In this document: in pieces, positions 35,380-46,323 of the stretch
How positions within the stretch are numbered: the first letter of the stretch is position 1
Layout: the number at the start of each line of letters is the position of its first letter
Assembly (NCBI GenBank): GCA_028564705.1
Contig: JAPXFQ010000365.1
Location: 248,001 to 312,000 of the forward strand
Reading direction: 5' to 3'
Source of the DNA: Apricaphanius iberus
Lineage: Eukaryota > Chordata > Actinopteri > Cyprinodontiformes > Aphaniidae
DNA: 64,000 nucleotides
Position numbers and translations under genes: made by a program
Notes under the pieces: model-generated
Database searches by the model: none
Told to the model about the DNA's origin: nothing
Seen by the model: only the letters and a program-made list of their open reading frames with translations

Positions 35380-36560
35380 TGATAACATTTGATATCCTAA
35401 ATGCCTAATGCCTAAAGTCTCTCCTCACTGGTTTTGAAGCCAGTAAGACAAAAGCTCTAGCAGGAGTTCGTTCAAATATGATTAGTAAATTACAAAACAG
35501 GGCATGTTAGATTAAAAATGGCCAACTTCCTGTAGGGTTTGGACCATGGCTCCAAGAGACGTTTCTGTAGGTCCTGAGACACTTCATATGTGTGCGGAAT
35601 GAAATAGTCCTCGGATAAAGTATGGCTGGGGCTGCTGTTTTTAAGCCTTTTAGGGAGCACTGTGGAGTAACTGGCCCACGCCATCCATATATTGGTATAA
35701 ATTTGTCTTTGGGAATGGACTACTATTCATCATGTTTAATCAGGTCCAGGTTCAGTTGGGTTTTCTGGAGATTAGAGCCAAATGTATGGCCATGTCATGA
35801 CGCCACACTTCGCCACGCCGCCAAAGCCACACCCTTATTTGAAAACCCTCCATTCTGGACACAGAGTTATTCCAAAATTGTTTACAATCTCTATGTATCC
35901 TTTTATGCTGATTAACAAAAGGCTGTAAATTCTGGCCTTTGCAGAGCAAAACATTACACTTCCTCTTCTGAGGGGGCAGGACTTAAGTGATGTCATCATT
36001 TGACCATCTAGGATCATCTGGGATCTATTGAACATCCACCACAGATGGTTTCATCCCTGTGACTTTCTGTGGAGTAGTTGTAACTGCTTTTAAATTTTTT
36101 TGGCTTTTACTCCAAATTTGAGGCTTGGCCCTGCCTCTTCAGGGTATACAAAAAGTCAATTGTTTTGATAACTTTTGATCAGCCATGCCTCAAGACCATC
36201 CTGAAAAATTTACAAGATGATCGTTCAAAATTTCAGCGAAGAGTTTGATCAAATATGGAGGCTGTAAACAGCAAAAACGAGGTCAAAATCGCACGTTCAT
36301 GTCAAGGTGAGCGTTTTGTACCATGACATTTTGAGGCTTTTTGGTAGGTCTTAGGAAGTTCTGCATGTGTGACGAAAGACATGTCTCTATGATGAACTAA
36401 GGCCAATGAGGAGGGTGTTTTGAAATTTTCCAGGGTACGCTACAGAGCCATTTCTTATGTGACGTTTTCGAAACCATTAAAATATGTACATTTTTCGCAA
36501 ACCTGATGAGCCCACCAAATATGGGAATTTTCATATATTTTTAGGCCTCGAAAAAGACAA
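35380..36560. repeat. Possible old dispersed fish repeat
   Basis: The style (atggctccaagagac, gtaggtcctgagacactt, gccacaccct, ggttttcatgg-like runs) is familiar from high-copy teleost repeats, but no partner or ends exist in this window. Low confidence; no gene seen. Confidence 0.3.
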
Positions 36561-36790
36561 TTCAAATGTCAAAATAATGATAAACAACACAGTTCAAATA
36601 GGACTTCGCAGCACTTAGCTGCCTGGACCTAATGATGAGATAAACTGAATAAGGAAAATAAATAAGTAAAACTCAAAGCACAGACATCTAACATCTAAAA
36701 TGGCCTTAATCCAGACAAGTGTGAATCAGTTGGGATGAGAATCAGCACCACCAAAGCAAAGACCAGGGTCTTGAACTGAAAAATGATAGT

Positions 36791-37250
36791 GAGTTTTCTG
36801 AGGTGAAAACCAGGTTTAATTTTTTTCGCCTCACAAGGCGAAAAACTCGCCGTGTGCACTCCATTCAAGCGACTAATCACAATGCAGTCTCCGATCACAT
36901 GATTCCAAGATGGCAGCCGATGGAGAAGGTTACATTTTAGAAGATAAACACCCGTGAAAATTTCGCAAGACTATACCTGTTTATATCATGCAACGACGCC
37001 TCATCAACAAAATGAGTAGCAGCCTTTCCTCCATATCCATCTCGGTCTCAGTTTTATTCATTTTCTGAGGTAAGGGGTGGGGGCTGCCATCTTGGAATCA
37101 TGTGATCAGAGACCCTGTTTTGATTGATTGCTTGAATATTTGGGCTCAGCAGACAGCTCAAAGAGAGCGCACACATCAAGTTTTTTGCCGCGTGAGTCGA
37201 AAAATACCAAACCTGTTTGATTTTCACCTCAACGCCTCATGAGGCAGAAA
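36791..37250. repeat. Long inverted-repeat (fold-back) element
   Basis: Inner arms are a perfect 25-bp inverted repeat: gatcacatgattccaagatg... at 36893-36917 and its complement at 37083-37107. Diverged arm sequence extends outward on both sides for about 100-140 bp (gaggtgaaaaccaggttt on the left, aaacctgtttgattttcacctc on the right). The loop of 165 bp is unique. Probably a MITE of an unassigned family. Confidence 0.8.
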
Positions 37251-37344
37251 ACTCAGCAAAAAATAGGCGCACACAGTGAGCTATCTGCTGAGCAAACAGC
37301 CTCAAATCACTGTTAGCTCAGCAGATTAGTCTTGTGTGCGGCCA

Positions 37345-37855
37345 GCTTAACATTATTGAATATCGCCCAGGAAATAGACTGAAAATGCTCCAAACAGAAA
37401 GCTCCAAACATTGCCCCACCAGCTCAAGGACAAAAAAATACAGAGAGACAGATAGTTGAACTCACAGCTTCTGCACTCTTGAGCACTCTTAAATCCCAAA
37501 CAGCTGAGCCACTATTAGAGATAGACAACTACAGAAAACTTTACCAGAACAAAAAGTATTCAGACCCAAAGCTGTAAGCAAAGAAGTAGGATCAAGCAGA
37601 GACATACAGTCTTTGCCCCATTCACCTTGACCTTCCTCTGCAAGATGGAATCTCGTGAGATTTGGAGTTTTCTTAACTGAGGAGAATCCATCTTGGACCT
37701 CTCCAATCAAAACCATCTGACCTCTGACCAATATTTTTGCCGGACCAATCATGTGTCAACATTGTGCTTTGGGGCAGGAGTTCAGTTGTGGTGGTAGTAT
37801 CAATTGCCCAGCTAAGAGAGAAAAACATGGCCGCACCGGTTGACGCTCCCTATAT
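37345..37855. other. Non-coding intron, nothing recognised
   Basis: No gene or element recognised; an 87-codon - strand frame at 37489-37752 has no domain signal. Confidence 0.4.
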
Positions 37856-37857
37856 GA

Positions 37858-38095
37858 ATCAGGATCAATTTATTCGCCAAGTATGAGGACATACAAGGAA
37901 TTTACTCTCGGTAGATCGTGTCTCTCTAGTACAAACAAAGAATAAATATAAAAAAATCTGAATAAATATAAGATATTCACAATAAATATTTTTTATCAAG
38001 AAAATCAGACCAAATAAATGAAAATCACAAAGAAATTAATTACTCATAATGTGCATAACATGAGCTGCAGGTGCTGATGATGCAGCCGGTTTGGC
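37858..38095 (-). repeat. LINE 3' end (Rex1-like family), antisense
   Basis: About 235 bp nearly identical to 45564-45778: aatttattcgccaagtatga, gtagatcgtgtctctctagt, atcaagaaaatcagacca and gagctgcaggtgctgatgatgc. At 45.5 kb the same sequence continues into LINE 3' coding-side sequence, which fixes the orientation here. Confidence 0.85.
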
Positions 38096-38460
38096 TCAAA
38101 AGTATGTTGAAGACCTGTTGTCAGTATTCCAACCCAGCATACCATTCAGGTCCTGCAATTCTAGTTTACTAAACATCCCTAGAATTAAAACCAACCATGG
38201 TGAAGTAGATTCCAGCTTCTATGGCCCACAAAATTGAAACAATCTTTCAGATGACTGCAAAGCAACTGAATTGTTAAACTAAAATCAAAGCTTAAAACCC
38301 TTCAGTTTAGAGATGCCTTTGAGTAATATTCTAATATAATTAGATCAATCCATTTTCTTGTTATGCTTTTCCTAAATTGCTTTTTTAACTATATGCTGTG
38401 TTTGTTTCTCTTCTACCAAATCACTTAAAGCACCTTGAAATGTTTCTTTGATTGATTCTC
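38096..38460 (+). repeat. L2-type LINE 3' fragment
   Basis: Parallel to 7000-7450: ccattcaggtcctgcaattctagtttact-aacatccctagaa, aaccaaccatgg, then a 3' UTR with aaagcaccttga. Frames are broken. Abuts the Rex1-like fragment directly. Confidence 0.75.
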
Positions 38461-38559
38461 ATGTTTTATGTTTAATTGCGGTTATTAACTTTCATACTTT
38501 TACGCTATTTTTTGTCTTACTACTAATTGGTTACTAATTAGCCTTCATTTCAACACATC

Positions 38560-38608
38560 TGTGTGTGTGTGTGTGTGTGTTTGTGTGTGTGCGTGCTTGT
38601 GCGTGTAT
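38560..38608. repeat. (TG)n microsatellite
   Basis: tgtgtgtg array with a few tgcg/tgct interruptions. Confidence 0.95.
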
Positions 38609-39108
38609 TAGAACAGTGCTTAATCCTCACCGTGCAGACAGTCCCATGATATAACTACAGGTATATGCATGCCCCTCAATCATGCAATCTGCCAATATAC
38701 ACAATAAGCACTTGCACATACCCACACAAAAACTAAGGTATTTTGTAGATATTCTTTTCAAATTTAAAATATGAGTAGTCAAGTTATTTTGTTGGTATAT
38801 AGTTGGTAGATACCTATAGTTACTATAGACAGCTTCATTTTCACAAGCAAATGTAGGCGAGGACAATGAAATCAATTTTTTTATTAGTTCTAATATAACG
38901 TTTTATTATTCTTAGCTACAGTGATTGTAAATGCTATGGGTGAAAGTAGGGGGAGTAACCTTTACAAAAAGCCGTGGGATCTTTTTATTCTCCATTGGGT
39001 TCAGTAACGGCAGTTATTCTGATTTGTAGAGGTCATATTACATGTGATTTAGTCAAACAACCCCACTTGATGAGGGGTTAATAAAACATCTCCCATTTCT
39101 TCAAACAG

Positions 39109-39250
39109 AAAGTGTGTGATGGAATGGGAGGAGCCTCATGACAGTGCCCTCTACTGCATCCAGACTGATGGAAATCACATGATAGCCAGTGGCTCATCGT
39201 ATTATGGTGTAGTCCGCATTTGGGACAAACGGCAAACCAAATGCTTACAG
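39109..39250 (+). CDS. fbxw4: fbxw4 penultimate exon
   Basis: 142 nt. The first base completes the Gln codon begun at 19505-19506; then 47 codons end in phase 0 before a GTATGT donor. Encodes KCVMEWEEPHDSALYCIQTD and SGSSYYGVVRIWDKRQTKC, one full WD repeat ending in the IWDKR signature. This is one of the most conserved parts of FBXW4 in vertebrates (family knowledge). It continues the beta-propeller that holds SCF ligase substrates. Frame and splice sites are intact. Confidence 0.93.
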
Positions 39251-39342
39251 GTATGTAAAGTAAAAACAACGTATGAATCAGACTGAAAAAGTTGATCCTT
39301 GAAAGGCATGTCTAGATTTTAATGAAGCATTTTCTTTTGCAG
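39251..39342 (+). other. fbxw4: 92-bp terminal fbxw4 intron
   Basis: GTATGT donor, tttcttttgcag acceptor, phase 0. Contrasts sharply with the 19.6-kb intron before it. Confidence 0.9.
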
Positions 39343-39477
39343 TTCTTCCAGCTGAGCTCTGACTCCGGAAGCAGCCCAGTATATTGTCTGAGATTCAGCA
39401 GCTCTCACCTGTATGCAGCTCTGGCTACTGGCCTCCACTCCTTAGACTTTAGACAGCACCCTGCCGACATCAGATGA
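39343..39477 (+). CDS. fbxw4: fbxw4 last coding exon
   Basis: 44 codons plus TGA (39475-39477). Encodes FFQLSSDSGSSPVYCLRFSS, then HLYAALATGLHSLDFRQHP and the C-terminus ADIR. The SPVYCLR...HLYAAL...LDF pattern closes the final WD blade, as in known FBXW4. The tail after LDF is a few residues longer than I would expect from mammals. The 3' UTR is short, beginning with an (AC)n run. Confidence 0.93.
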   Translation, partial: FFQLSSDSGSSPVYCLRFSSSHLYAALATGLHSLDFRQHPADIR

Positions 39478-39512
39478 TACACACACACACACACATTTAA
39501 ACTTATAAAACA

Positions 39513-39518
39513 AATAAA
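39513..39518 (+). terminator. fbxw4: fbxw4 polyadenylation signal
   Basis: Canonical AATAAA 36 bp after the stop codon, with a T-rich segment (39548-39558) downstream. The actual cleavage site cannot be seen from sequence alone. Confidence 0.6.
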
Positions 39519-39724
39519 GAGATCTATTTTCTAATGATTTGTCAGTGCTGTTTTTTTTCTGATGCTTAAAGAGTAACTCACCCCAAAATCCACTTTTTCT
39601 GTTGATAAACTGTATAATTAATCTACATTTACAGTAATTATTTTATGTTTTTTAGTACATTTTACACTGCTCTGCAATTCAATGGAATTCAAATCCTGCC
39701 TTGTTAATGGCTAATCTCGGGTTA

Positions 39725-40125
39725 TTGACTGAGTCCGGCTGTAGTGGGGTATATAACATGAGCGGCTTTGGCCACACCTCCGTAACGAGGTGCCATGAAC
39801 TGCCTGCCGCTCAATTGGCTAAAAAATTTGGATGCTCCGGTAAGGTGGGGCCTAAGTGACACCCTTCTACTTCCGGTGCATGGGTCCCTTACTGCCAAAA
39901 ACAATGAATGAGAGTCAAAGGGGCGATAAAAGTTATTTTCTGGTCCAGTCTGAAATGCGCCGTGGATCGAACATATAATGTCTGTTAATTTTAAAAACTT
40001 GTTTTGATGCAGAAAAAACGCTGATTTTCGGCCATCGGCAAACGTTACTTTAGGTTTTGTGTAAAAACATTTAGCGGACTACAACTACAGAAGCAGTGCG
40101 AGGGTCATAGCCTCCAAGACGAAAA
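39725..40125 (+). repeat. Dispersed repeat S, copy 2 (longer)
   Basis: Partner of 34005-34300. This copy also has an upstream part (ggctgtagtggggtatataacatgagcggc ... ggtaaggtggggcctaag). A tataaca box-like word lies at 39750. Starts about 250 bp after the fbxw4 stop. Confidence 0.8.
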
Positions 40126-40137
40126 AAGATTCAAGAT

Positions 40138-40185
40138 TCTAATTTAGAGATACTTTATTGATCCCAAGGGGAAATTCAGTTTAGG
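40138..40185 (-). repeat. LINE tail fragment
   Basis: atactttattgatcccaaggggaaattcag, a common fish LINE/SINE 3' end in antisense; the same words occur at 62175-62192. Confidence 0.65.
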
Positions 40186-40189
40186 TCTG

Positions 40190-41110
40190 GGTTTCAGAAT
40201 TTGATTTATTTACCGTTGACAATTCTTTGAAGTCCCATTTTTTTTAAGATGAATTATAATATTAGAATCTGAACCGGAACAGGATTTTGAAATAACAGTA
40301 AATTCTACCAAATACCACTCTAACAAAAATGATTGCGTTCAAGTTAGCTGTCTTATTTTACATGCCATGCCCCCCTGCACATGGCTGTACTCCTGTAAAG
40401 CCTGAGGAGGTCCCATGCATTTTACAAGTTACACTCGCTGATATCATGAAGCCTGAATTTTGAAAATATATCAAAAATTATTTTTTTTCGAATGTGGAAT
40501 CCTTTTGACAAATTAAAAAATAAGAATTGAAAAATGACTGCCTTTTTAATTTGTATTGTTTTAGTTTTTGTTCAACTTTTACTAATAATTTGTACATCAG
40601 AATACCTGTAAAAGTATAGCACAACATTTATGTCCTTTTAAATGTGTCCTTATGTTATTTAAAACATGTATTTTTTTTCTTCCATATTTCATAGCATCAT
40701 ATATTTTGGATATACTAACATGAAGCTAATGATGAGAACACAAATGTCAACCCCATTAGTTGAACTGCTCTGGTGGAATATAAACCTCCTCTTGTTTCTT
40801 TTATGTATTTTGCATTATGGTGACCCTGAAAGCTAATGTTGCTTTTGTACAGGAGAAGATTGACCTTTTCTCACAGTGAACATATTTAAAGTGATGTGGA
40901 GTTGCTTATTATAATAACTGTGTTTTCCTCAACACAGATTGGAGTAGGAGTTCAGCCATCATTATAACCTTCCTCTAACTGCTCCAAGTTCTCATCTGTT
41001 TTTTAAAACTGGAAAAAAACACAAAAAAAATATGTATCTTGTTCTTTCTGAATTGTTTGCATTTTAGTAGAAATCAATGAACAAAGCAATAACTATCAGG
41101 GAAGCTCTAA
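40190..41110. other. Non-coding, nothing recognised
   Basis: AT-rich intergenic sequence without gene, RNA or repeat partner. Confidence 0.4.
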
Positions 41111-41289
41111 CCATCAGGGGTGTCAAACTCCAGTCTTTAACAGTATGTTTTAAATTTGTGCCACCAACTTAAGCATGCATTGAGACTGATCTGAGAGCAC
41201 ATATCTATGTGAAAGAACAATAACGCCTGCTTTGTGCTTGCTGGCTACTCTCCCTGCAACTTCAGTTATATGAATATTAACCCCACCAC

Positions 41290-42518
41290 TAGTGACGGGT
41301 AGAGCAGCACCGATGCATGGGCGCATGTATCCAGCTCATGGAGCAAAACCTGCACACAGTTAGCGTATCGCTGCGTGTATCACTTTAATAGTCACGTGAC
41401 CGATACAGCTCCTATGTCATCTGTCACTAAAGCGCCAAACTGTTTAAAAGCAGGAGCTTCTCCAGCTGTCAACTGGTTGCTTCTCTGCTGCCGAAACGTT
41501 ATTCTTTGAACCAGACTCATTCCTGGAAAGCCGACTTCATGGAGCTAGAAACAAAATGCAAGGTTCTGACTTGTGGGATCATTTTGAGCTTATATCAGCA
41601 AATAAAGTATTTTATTTTGTTTCCTTTAATAATGTTCTCCGAGTTTCTGCTTAATTTATCCTAATTTCAGTCCATTGTAAAATAATTTTAAATTATTAAG
41701 AAAAACAGATAGACAATGTTATTGTTAAAATTATTCCTGTCATTTTCTGCAGTTTAAATGCCACATTTGTTGTAGTAAACTGGCATATATTAACAAAAGC
41801 ACGTCTTCTATGTTGAGACATCACAAAGCCAAACATGAATATCAGGTCATCACAAATACACCTAGGATAAATGCAGGTATACTGACAAAACTTCTTTGTG
41901 GTCTCTTTATTTACAGTGAATTTAAAAATTGTTGTTTCTTTTTTTAATATCCAGCTACCAGGAAGCATGAGCTGGACCAGGAATTTCATTATTAAGGATT
42001 CCCAGCCTCTCAGCATTGTTGAAAGAGGGATTCAGGGAACTCTTTCAGGTACTTGAACAATCATATATTTCGCCAACCAGAAAGTTAATACCCCTGTGAG
42101 TATTTGTTTTCTAAAACTGGAGAAATTGCTTTAAAAAGAGATCATTGCAAAGATTTAATTTAAAAGACTTTAAAAAGTGCCTCATATACAAATCATAATC
42201 AACTTCAGTTTCGCTTTTTAAAATAGATGTGACATATTCACGATGTCTTATGATATATTTTGAATATAACATATTTTAAAGTTTGATTAACATATTAAAT
42301 TATGCAGTGTACAATACGGAATACAATTACATAAATATTTTTATCGTATGGCCATTGAATCCGTAGACTACTTGATTTTCCGAATTAGGTTGCCTGCAAT
42401 AATATGATCCAGCAGGTGTCAGTAGACCAACACAAAAGCAACGCCGTATCGACAGAGTATCAATACAGTTAGGGCAATGGGTCGAAACGGTTCATGAGGC
42501 CTCATCTACCCATCACTA
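41290..42518 (+). mobile_element. hAT element, 1,229 bp, perfect 8-bp target duplication
   Basis: Flanked by cccaccac on both sides (41282-41289 and 42519-42526). Termini tagtgacgggtaga and tctacccatcacta are inverted repeats with one mismatch. It keeps the 5' exons of a BED-finger transposase on + but not the catalytic core: a deletion derivative. Confidence 0.9.
41540..42057 (+). pseudogene. hAT transposase 5' exons (BED finger)
   Basis: First part: SDLWDHFELISANK near 41570. The middle exon, 41753-41876, has a ttttctgcag acceptor and gtatac donor and encodes KCHICCSKLAYINKSTSSML then RHHKAKHEY: the CxxC ... HxxxH of a BED zinc finger. The next exon, from 41955, has ATRKHELDQ and, shifted, IIKDSQPLSIVE. 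Those motifs stand at the N-terminus of hAT transposases, just before the dimer/RNase-H-like region. A stop and frameshifts break the last exon, and the rest is missing. Confidence 0.8.
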
Positions 42519-42781
42519 CCCACCACCAGCCAATCACAAACAGGCTTTTTTACATGCAGTGTTCTTTGGAAATACTGCATTTGCTGGGGTGAATATCCAC
42601 CAATAACAGCTGACAATTGAAAAATACTGAACACAACTGACATAAAAAAAGAAAAAAGACATTAAACTTGTGAGGATTATTGTTTATTTTATGGATTTTT
42701 TTATGTTTACATATTTCTGAAGCTCTATATGACATTTAAAAAGTGCCTTTTTCTCATTTTCAGTTTAATTCTTCTGAAAAA

Positions 42782-42795
42782 GGGGGGGGGGGGGC
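42782..42795. repeat. Poly-G run
   Basis: Uninterrupted G run of about 14; likely variable and error-prone in assembly. Confidence 0.9.
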
Positions 42796-43419
42796 ACGGT
42801 TTGGTGTTTCCATCCACCTCCTGAATGGAAGCACAAAACCCTTTGGTGTTTTTATTATGGGACACATAAAACATATCCATCAATATTTCGTGGTTTCATG
42901 ACTTCTTTCTTCTGTCAACTATTGTTGAATACGTATACAAGAAGACTGTTACACATGAAATCATATTATATAGAAATAGCTAAAATATTTTTAAAGTCTT
43001 CAAATAAAGACTGTCAATCAGTGCTTTAACATTCAAGTGTTTATTTTATTATATTTTTCTGTTTTGTTTTGTAAAGTCACACAACTTGCAAGCAAAGCTG
43101 AGTCATGAGCAAGCACATAGCAGGCGTTCGATCACATAGATATGTGCTCTCAAATCAGTCTCACAGCATGCTTAAGTTGGTGGCACAAATATTACACCAT
43201 ACAGGGGCTGCTGTCTTTCATCTTTTAGATGTGCCACTCATCCAGCACATATGAATCAAATGGCAGAATTAGCTCTTCAGTATGTAGACAAATTTTCTAG
43301 TTCCTTTTGGGATTCAGGTGTGTTTGCCAGAACATATCTAAGAGTTGCAGGGCACTGCGCCTCAAGGACTGGAGTTTGACACCTGTGATTCAGTGTTCAG
43401 TTTTCATTCAGATTGACAC

Positions 43420-43725
43420 GGAATAATAAAAAAGACTCTGAGAGCACAAGGCAGCTCACTCTCACTCTGGACAGGTCACCAGTCCATCACAGGGCAGCAT
43501 AGATACACATATGACAGACAACCATGCACCCTCACACTCAAACTTGAGGATAAAATAGAGATCAATTAACAGTCACATTTTTGAACTGTGAAAGGAAGCA
43601 GGAGTACCAGGCGAGAACCTAAGCATGTTCAGGAAGAACGTGCAAACTGTGTGCAGAAAAAGCCCAGACTGGATGTGAACCCAGAACATCTTTATGCAAG
43701 ACAGCAGTGCTATTAACTTATTCAC
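43420..43725 (+). repeat. Common dispersed repeat (caggtcaccagtccatcac type)
   Basis: Contains ggacaggtcaccagtccatc, acagggcagcata, gacagacaacca-gcacc, tgaactgtgaaaggaagcag and gtgaacccagaacat in the order typical of a very abundant fish repeat. Shorter relatives occur at 27976 and, reversed, at 52968. Confidence 0.65.
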
Positions 43726-43729
43726 TGCG

Positions 43730-44960
43730 TAGCTCAATTTTTTACTAAATCTACCAGATTTATTTTTATTGTTTAGGAGTCACACTTTTATTTTACCTAT
43801 TTAAGACGAAGACTGTTATTACAGGTTTTTTGTTGGGGAAATTACTGATCTCTGGTGGACATTTTATGAACTGCACGTGTCTGATTATATACATCAGGGT
43901 TCTGAGAAAAGAAACAACTGAAAATAACTAAATAAGTAAGTAAATAAGTATATTCTAAAAATGTAGAGGTCACCAAATCTTATGTATCAAATACATTACC
44001 TTGGCATTATAGGGATAATGAAGTCTCCAGGAAATGTCAGAATGTCAGTTTCTGATATAGTAGATGATAATCCAAATAACCCCAAAAATGTAATCACTCG
44101 TTTGTCATCCCACTGCAGACATTTCCTGAAATTTTAATTCAAATCCGTCAACACCTTTTTGAGTTATGTTTGCAATAAGACAGACCTTGATAAAAACATA
44201 ACCTCTTTGGTGGAGGTAAAAATGAGTTCATACAGCAAAGACTCCTGTGCATAAAAATACAGAAATAATCTTTAAAAAGAGCTGAAGTTGAGCTGATGCT
44301 ATAATGCGAGTGATTGAAGCCATTTCATTTGCTCATCTCCACTAATTACCAAATCTGAAATTGTATTACATCAGTGTGTATTTCTATAGGGACACAGTAC
44401 ATGTAGCTGACTTTGCCATGCAAGTTGTTCGGGCAACTTATTTCACTTTTCTAGCAAATCATAGTCATAGGGTCACACTCATACTTTGTGAACTTAACGA
44501 CACCAATATTTTTTCACTCTTTTGTTGTCAATTGATGACTGTGAATATCTGGAAAGAAATAGCAAAAATAAAACCTAACAGGAAAGCAATGTAATAAATT
44601 TGAGGGTAAAACATACTGGAAGAGCAAATCCATGAGCTTGAGGCTATTGTGAGTCAAAAAGCATGAAACCTAAACATGTAAAATCTTGTGAACACTCTGT
44701 ATGTTCTTTGAAGAAAACACAGTTGTCTTTTCTTTCACACTTACTAAAAGACAGTTTCAATCCAGAAGTAGCCTTTGAAGGGATAAAGGCATGTAAACCT
44801 CTTGACAAACCCATGGCCTCACCATAAAACCATGCCGTTCCTGTTTACATGCATTTGACCCTTCCAGGGTGATCAAACAATGGGTGGAATTGGAGTCTTT
44901 AACCTCCTAAATTCCCTTAGTCAAAGTAAGGATTCCTTTGTCGGATGATGAAACCACAGT
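43730..44960. other. Non-coding, one recognisable repeat
   Basis: 43975-44222 (aatgtaatcactcgtttgtc, gacatttcctgaaattttaa, ttttgagttatgtttgcaa, gacagaccttgataaaaaca, aacctctttggtggaggt) looks like a widespread fish repeat by word pattern. The rest is unrecognised AT-rich sequence. Confidence 0.45.
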
Positions 44961-44967
44961 ACAACTG

Positions 44968-45245
44968 GTTTTTCATTCAATTCAATTCACTTTTAATTAT
45001 ATAGCGGCAATTGACAACAAATTTCAGCTCAAGGCACTTTACAACAAAAGTCATTTCAATATAATAAGGCAAACATTCCAATCAGTTAAAAGTTTTCTAT
45101 GTAAGGAATCCGAGCAGATTGCATTGAGTCATCAGCGTGAGGTTGTGCCCGGATCATGCAGACTCCAACCACAGCAATTCCTCAGCAATCCCTCATACTG
45201 AGCAAGCATGTAGTGACAGTGGAGAGGAAAGTGGAAGGACAACAT
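44968..45245 (-). repeat. L2-type LINE 3' UTR, antisense
   Basis: Parallel to 46324-46600: ttcaattcaattcac, atatagcggcaattgacaac, tcaaggcactttacaa, then a 3' UTR with cagcaattcctcagcaatccctcat. Ends where the hAT remnant begins. Confidence 0.8.
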
Positions 45246-45954
45246 CTGGAGGTCTTGCGCTTTATGCCATTATGGCACCGGTTCTGACATAAATGGTAGT
45301 AACCAGACCAAAAAGCAATGCACATTTCTGTGCCTTATGTTGTTTTCCCCAGAGATGTCAAACACTATTGGGCATTCCATCAGCCAAGACTGAATCTCTT
45401 TATCAAGGTGAACATGGCTATCTTATTGCAAAAAAACTGCTAAAAGTTAGGTCTGTCAAAATTAATGCATTAACGCTGGTTGAATTATTCCTAGAATTAC
45501 CGAATGAACACTGCCCTGTTTATAATTTAGCCTGCACCACATCAGTTCTCCTTCCTAGTCAGAATCAGGATAAATTTATTCGCCAAGTATGAGGACATAC
45601 AAGGAATTTACTCTAGGTAGATCGTGTCTCTCTAGTGCAAACAAAGAATAAATATTAAAAAAAAGAATAAATTTTTTTTTTATCAAGAAAATCAGACCAA
45701 ATACATGAAAATCACAAAGAAATGAATTACTCATAATGTGCATAACATGAGCTGCAGGTGCTGATGATGCAGCCGGTTTAACTGTTCATTAAAGTGACTG
45801 CAGTGGGGGGGGACGTTTCAGTGCCTGTTGGTCTTGGTCTGCAGAGTTCTGAGATGCCTGCCAGATGGAAGCAATTCAAACAGGGTAGGAGGGGTCCTTT
45901 ATTATGTTCACTGCCCTACTTTTATTCCTTGCATGGCACTTTTAGTACTTACAA

Positions 45955-46184
45955 GGCGACTGTGGCTTGCAATCGGAGGGTCGTAGGTTCGATCCAGCTT
46001 CCTTTAGTCACATGTCGATGTGACCCTGGGCAAGGCACTTAACCCCAAAAACATCATCCTACCAAGCCATGTTTGCTGTCGGTGTATGAATATGAGTGTG
46101 AATGGGTGAATGTCGCTTCAATGTAAAGCGCTTTGAGTGGTCAGTATGACTAGAAAAGCGCTATATAAGTTCAGTCCATTTACC
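45955..46184 (+). mobile_element. Complete tRNA-like SINE
   Basis: 230 bp with a tRNA-like head including a B box, ggttcgatcc (45986-45995). The body has ccctgggcaaggcacttaac, ggtgtatgaatatgagtgtg and aaagcgctttgagtgg, and the tail is gcgctatataagttcagtcc. Near-matching 8-bp flanks acttacaa (45947) and atttacaa (46185). Inserted in the 3' part of the Rex1-like LINE. Confidence 0.8.
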
Positions 46185-46323
46185 ATTTACAAATCCTGAA
46201 CATAGGGCAGGGGGTGCTCCGATGATGCACTCTGCAGGCCTCACAGTACGCTGCAGTCTGACTTTTCCCTGCTTGCTGGCATCTCCAAACCACGCAGTGA
46301 TGGAAGAGCACAGGAAAGACTCA

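Larger units (their letters stand above)
19507..39108 (+). other. fbxw4: 19.6-kb fbxw4 intron
   Basis: Bounded by a GTAGGC donor and a tcaaacag acceptor with matching phase. Filled with mobile elements listed separately: Tc1, R4-like LINE, Harbinger 2, hAT remnants and others. In mammals the Fgf8-Fbxw4 neighbourhood carries distant Fgf8 enhancers inside Fbxw4 introns (established knowledge), so conserved non-coding elements may be present. None can be recognised without an alignment. Confidence 0.85.
41115..43385. mobile_element. Outer inverted-repeat (hAT-like) element
   Basis: Left terminus caggggtgtcaaactccagt at 41115; right terminus gactggagtttgacacctg ending 43385. A second inverted pair lies inside: gtgccaccaacttaagcatgc ... 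gagagcacatatctatgtga (41159-41213) against its complement at 43133-43188. No matching 8-bp target duplication was found, so the ends may be eroded. Contains a complete younger hAT element. Confidence 0.65.

Noticed and set aside
45955..46000. Functional tRNA gene
   Set aside because: Only the B box and part of a tRNA-like fold are present and the sequence continues as a SINE; no anticodon arm or 3' terminator typical of a tRNA gene.
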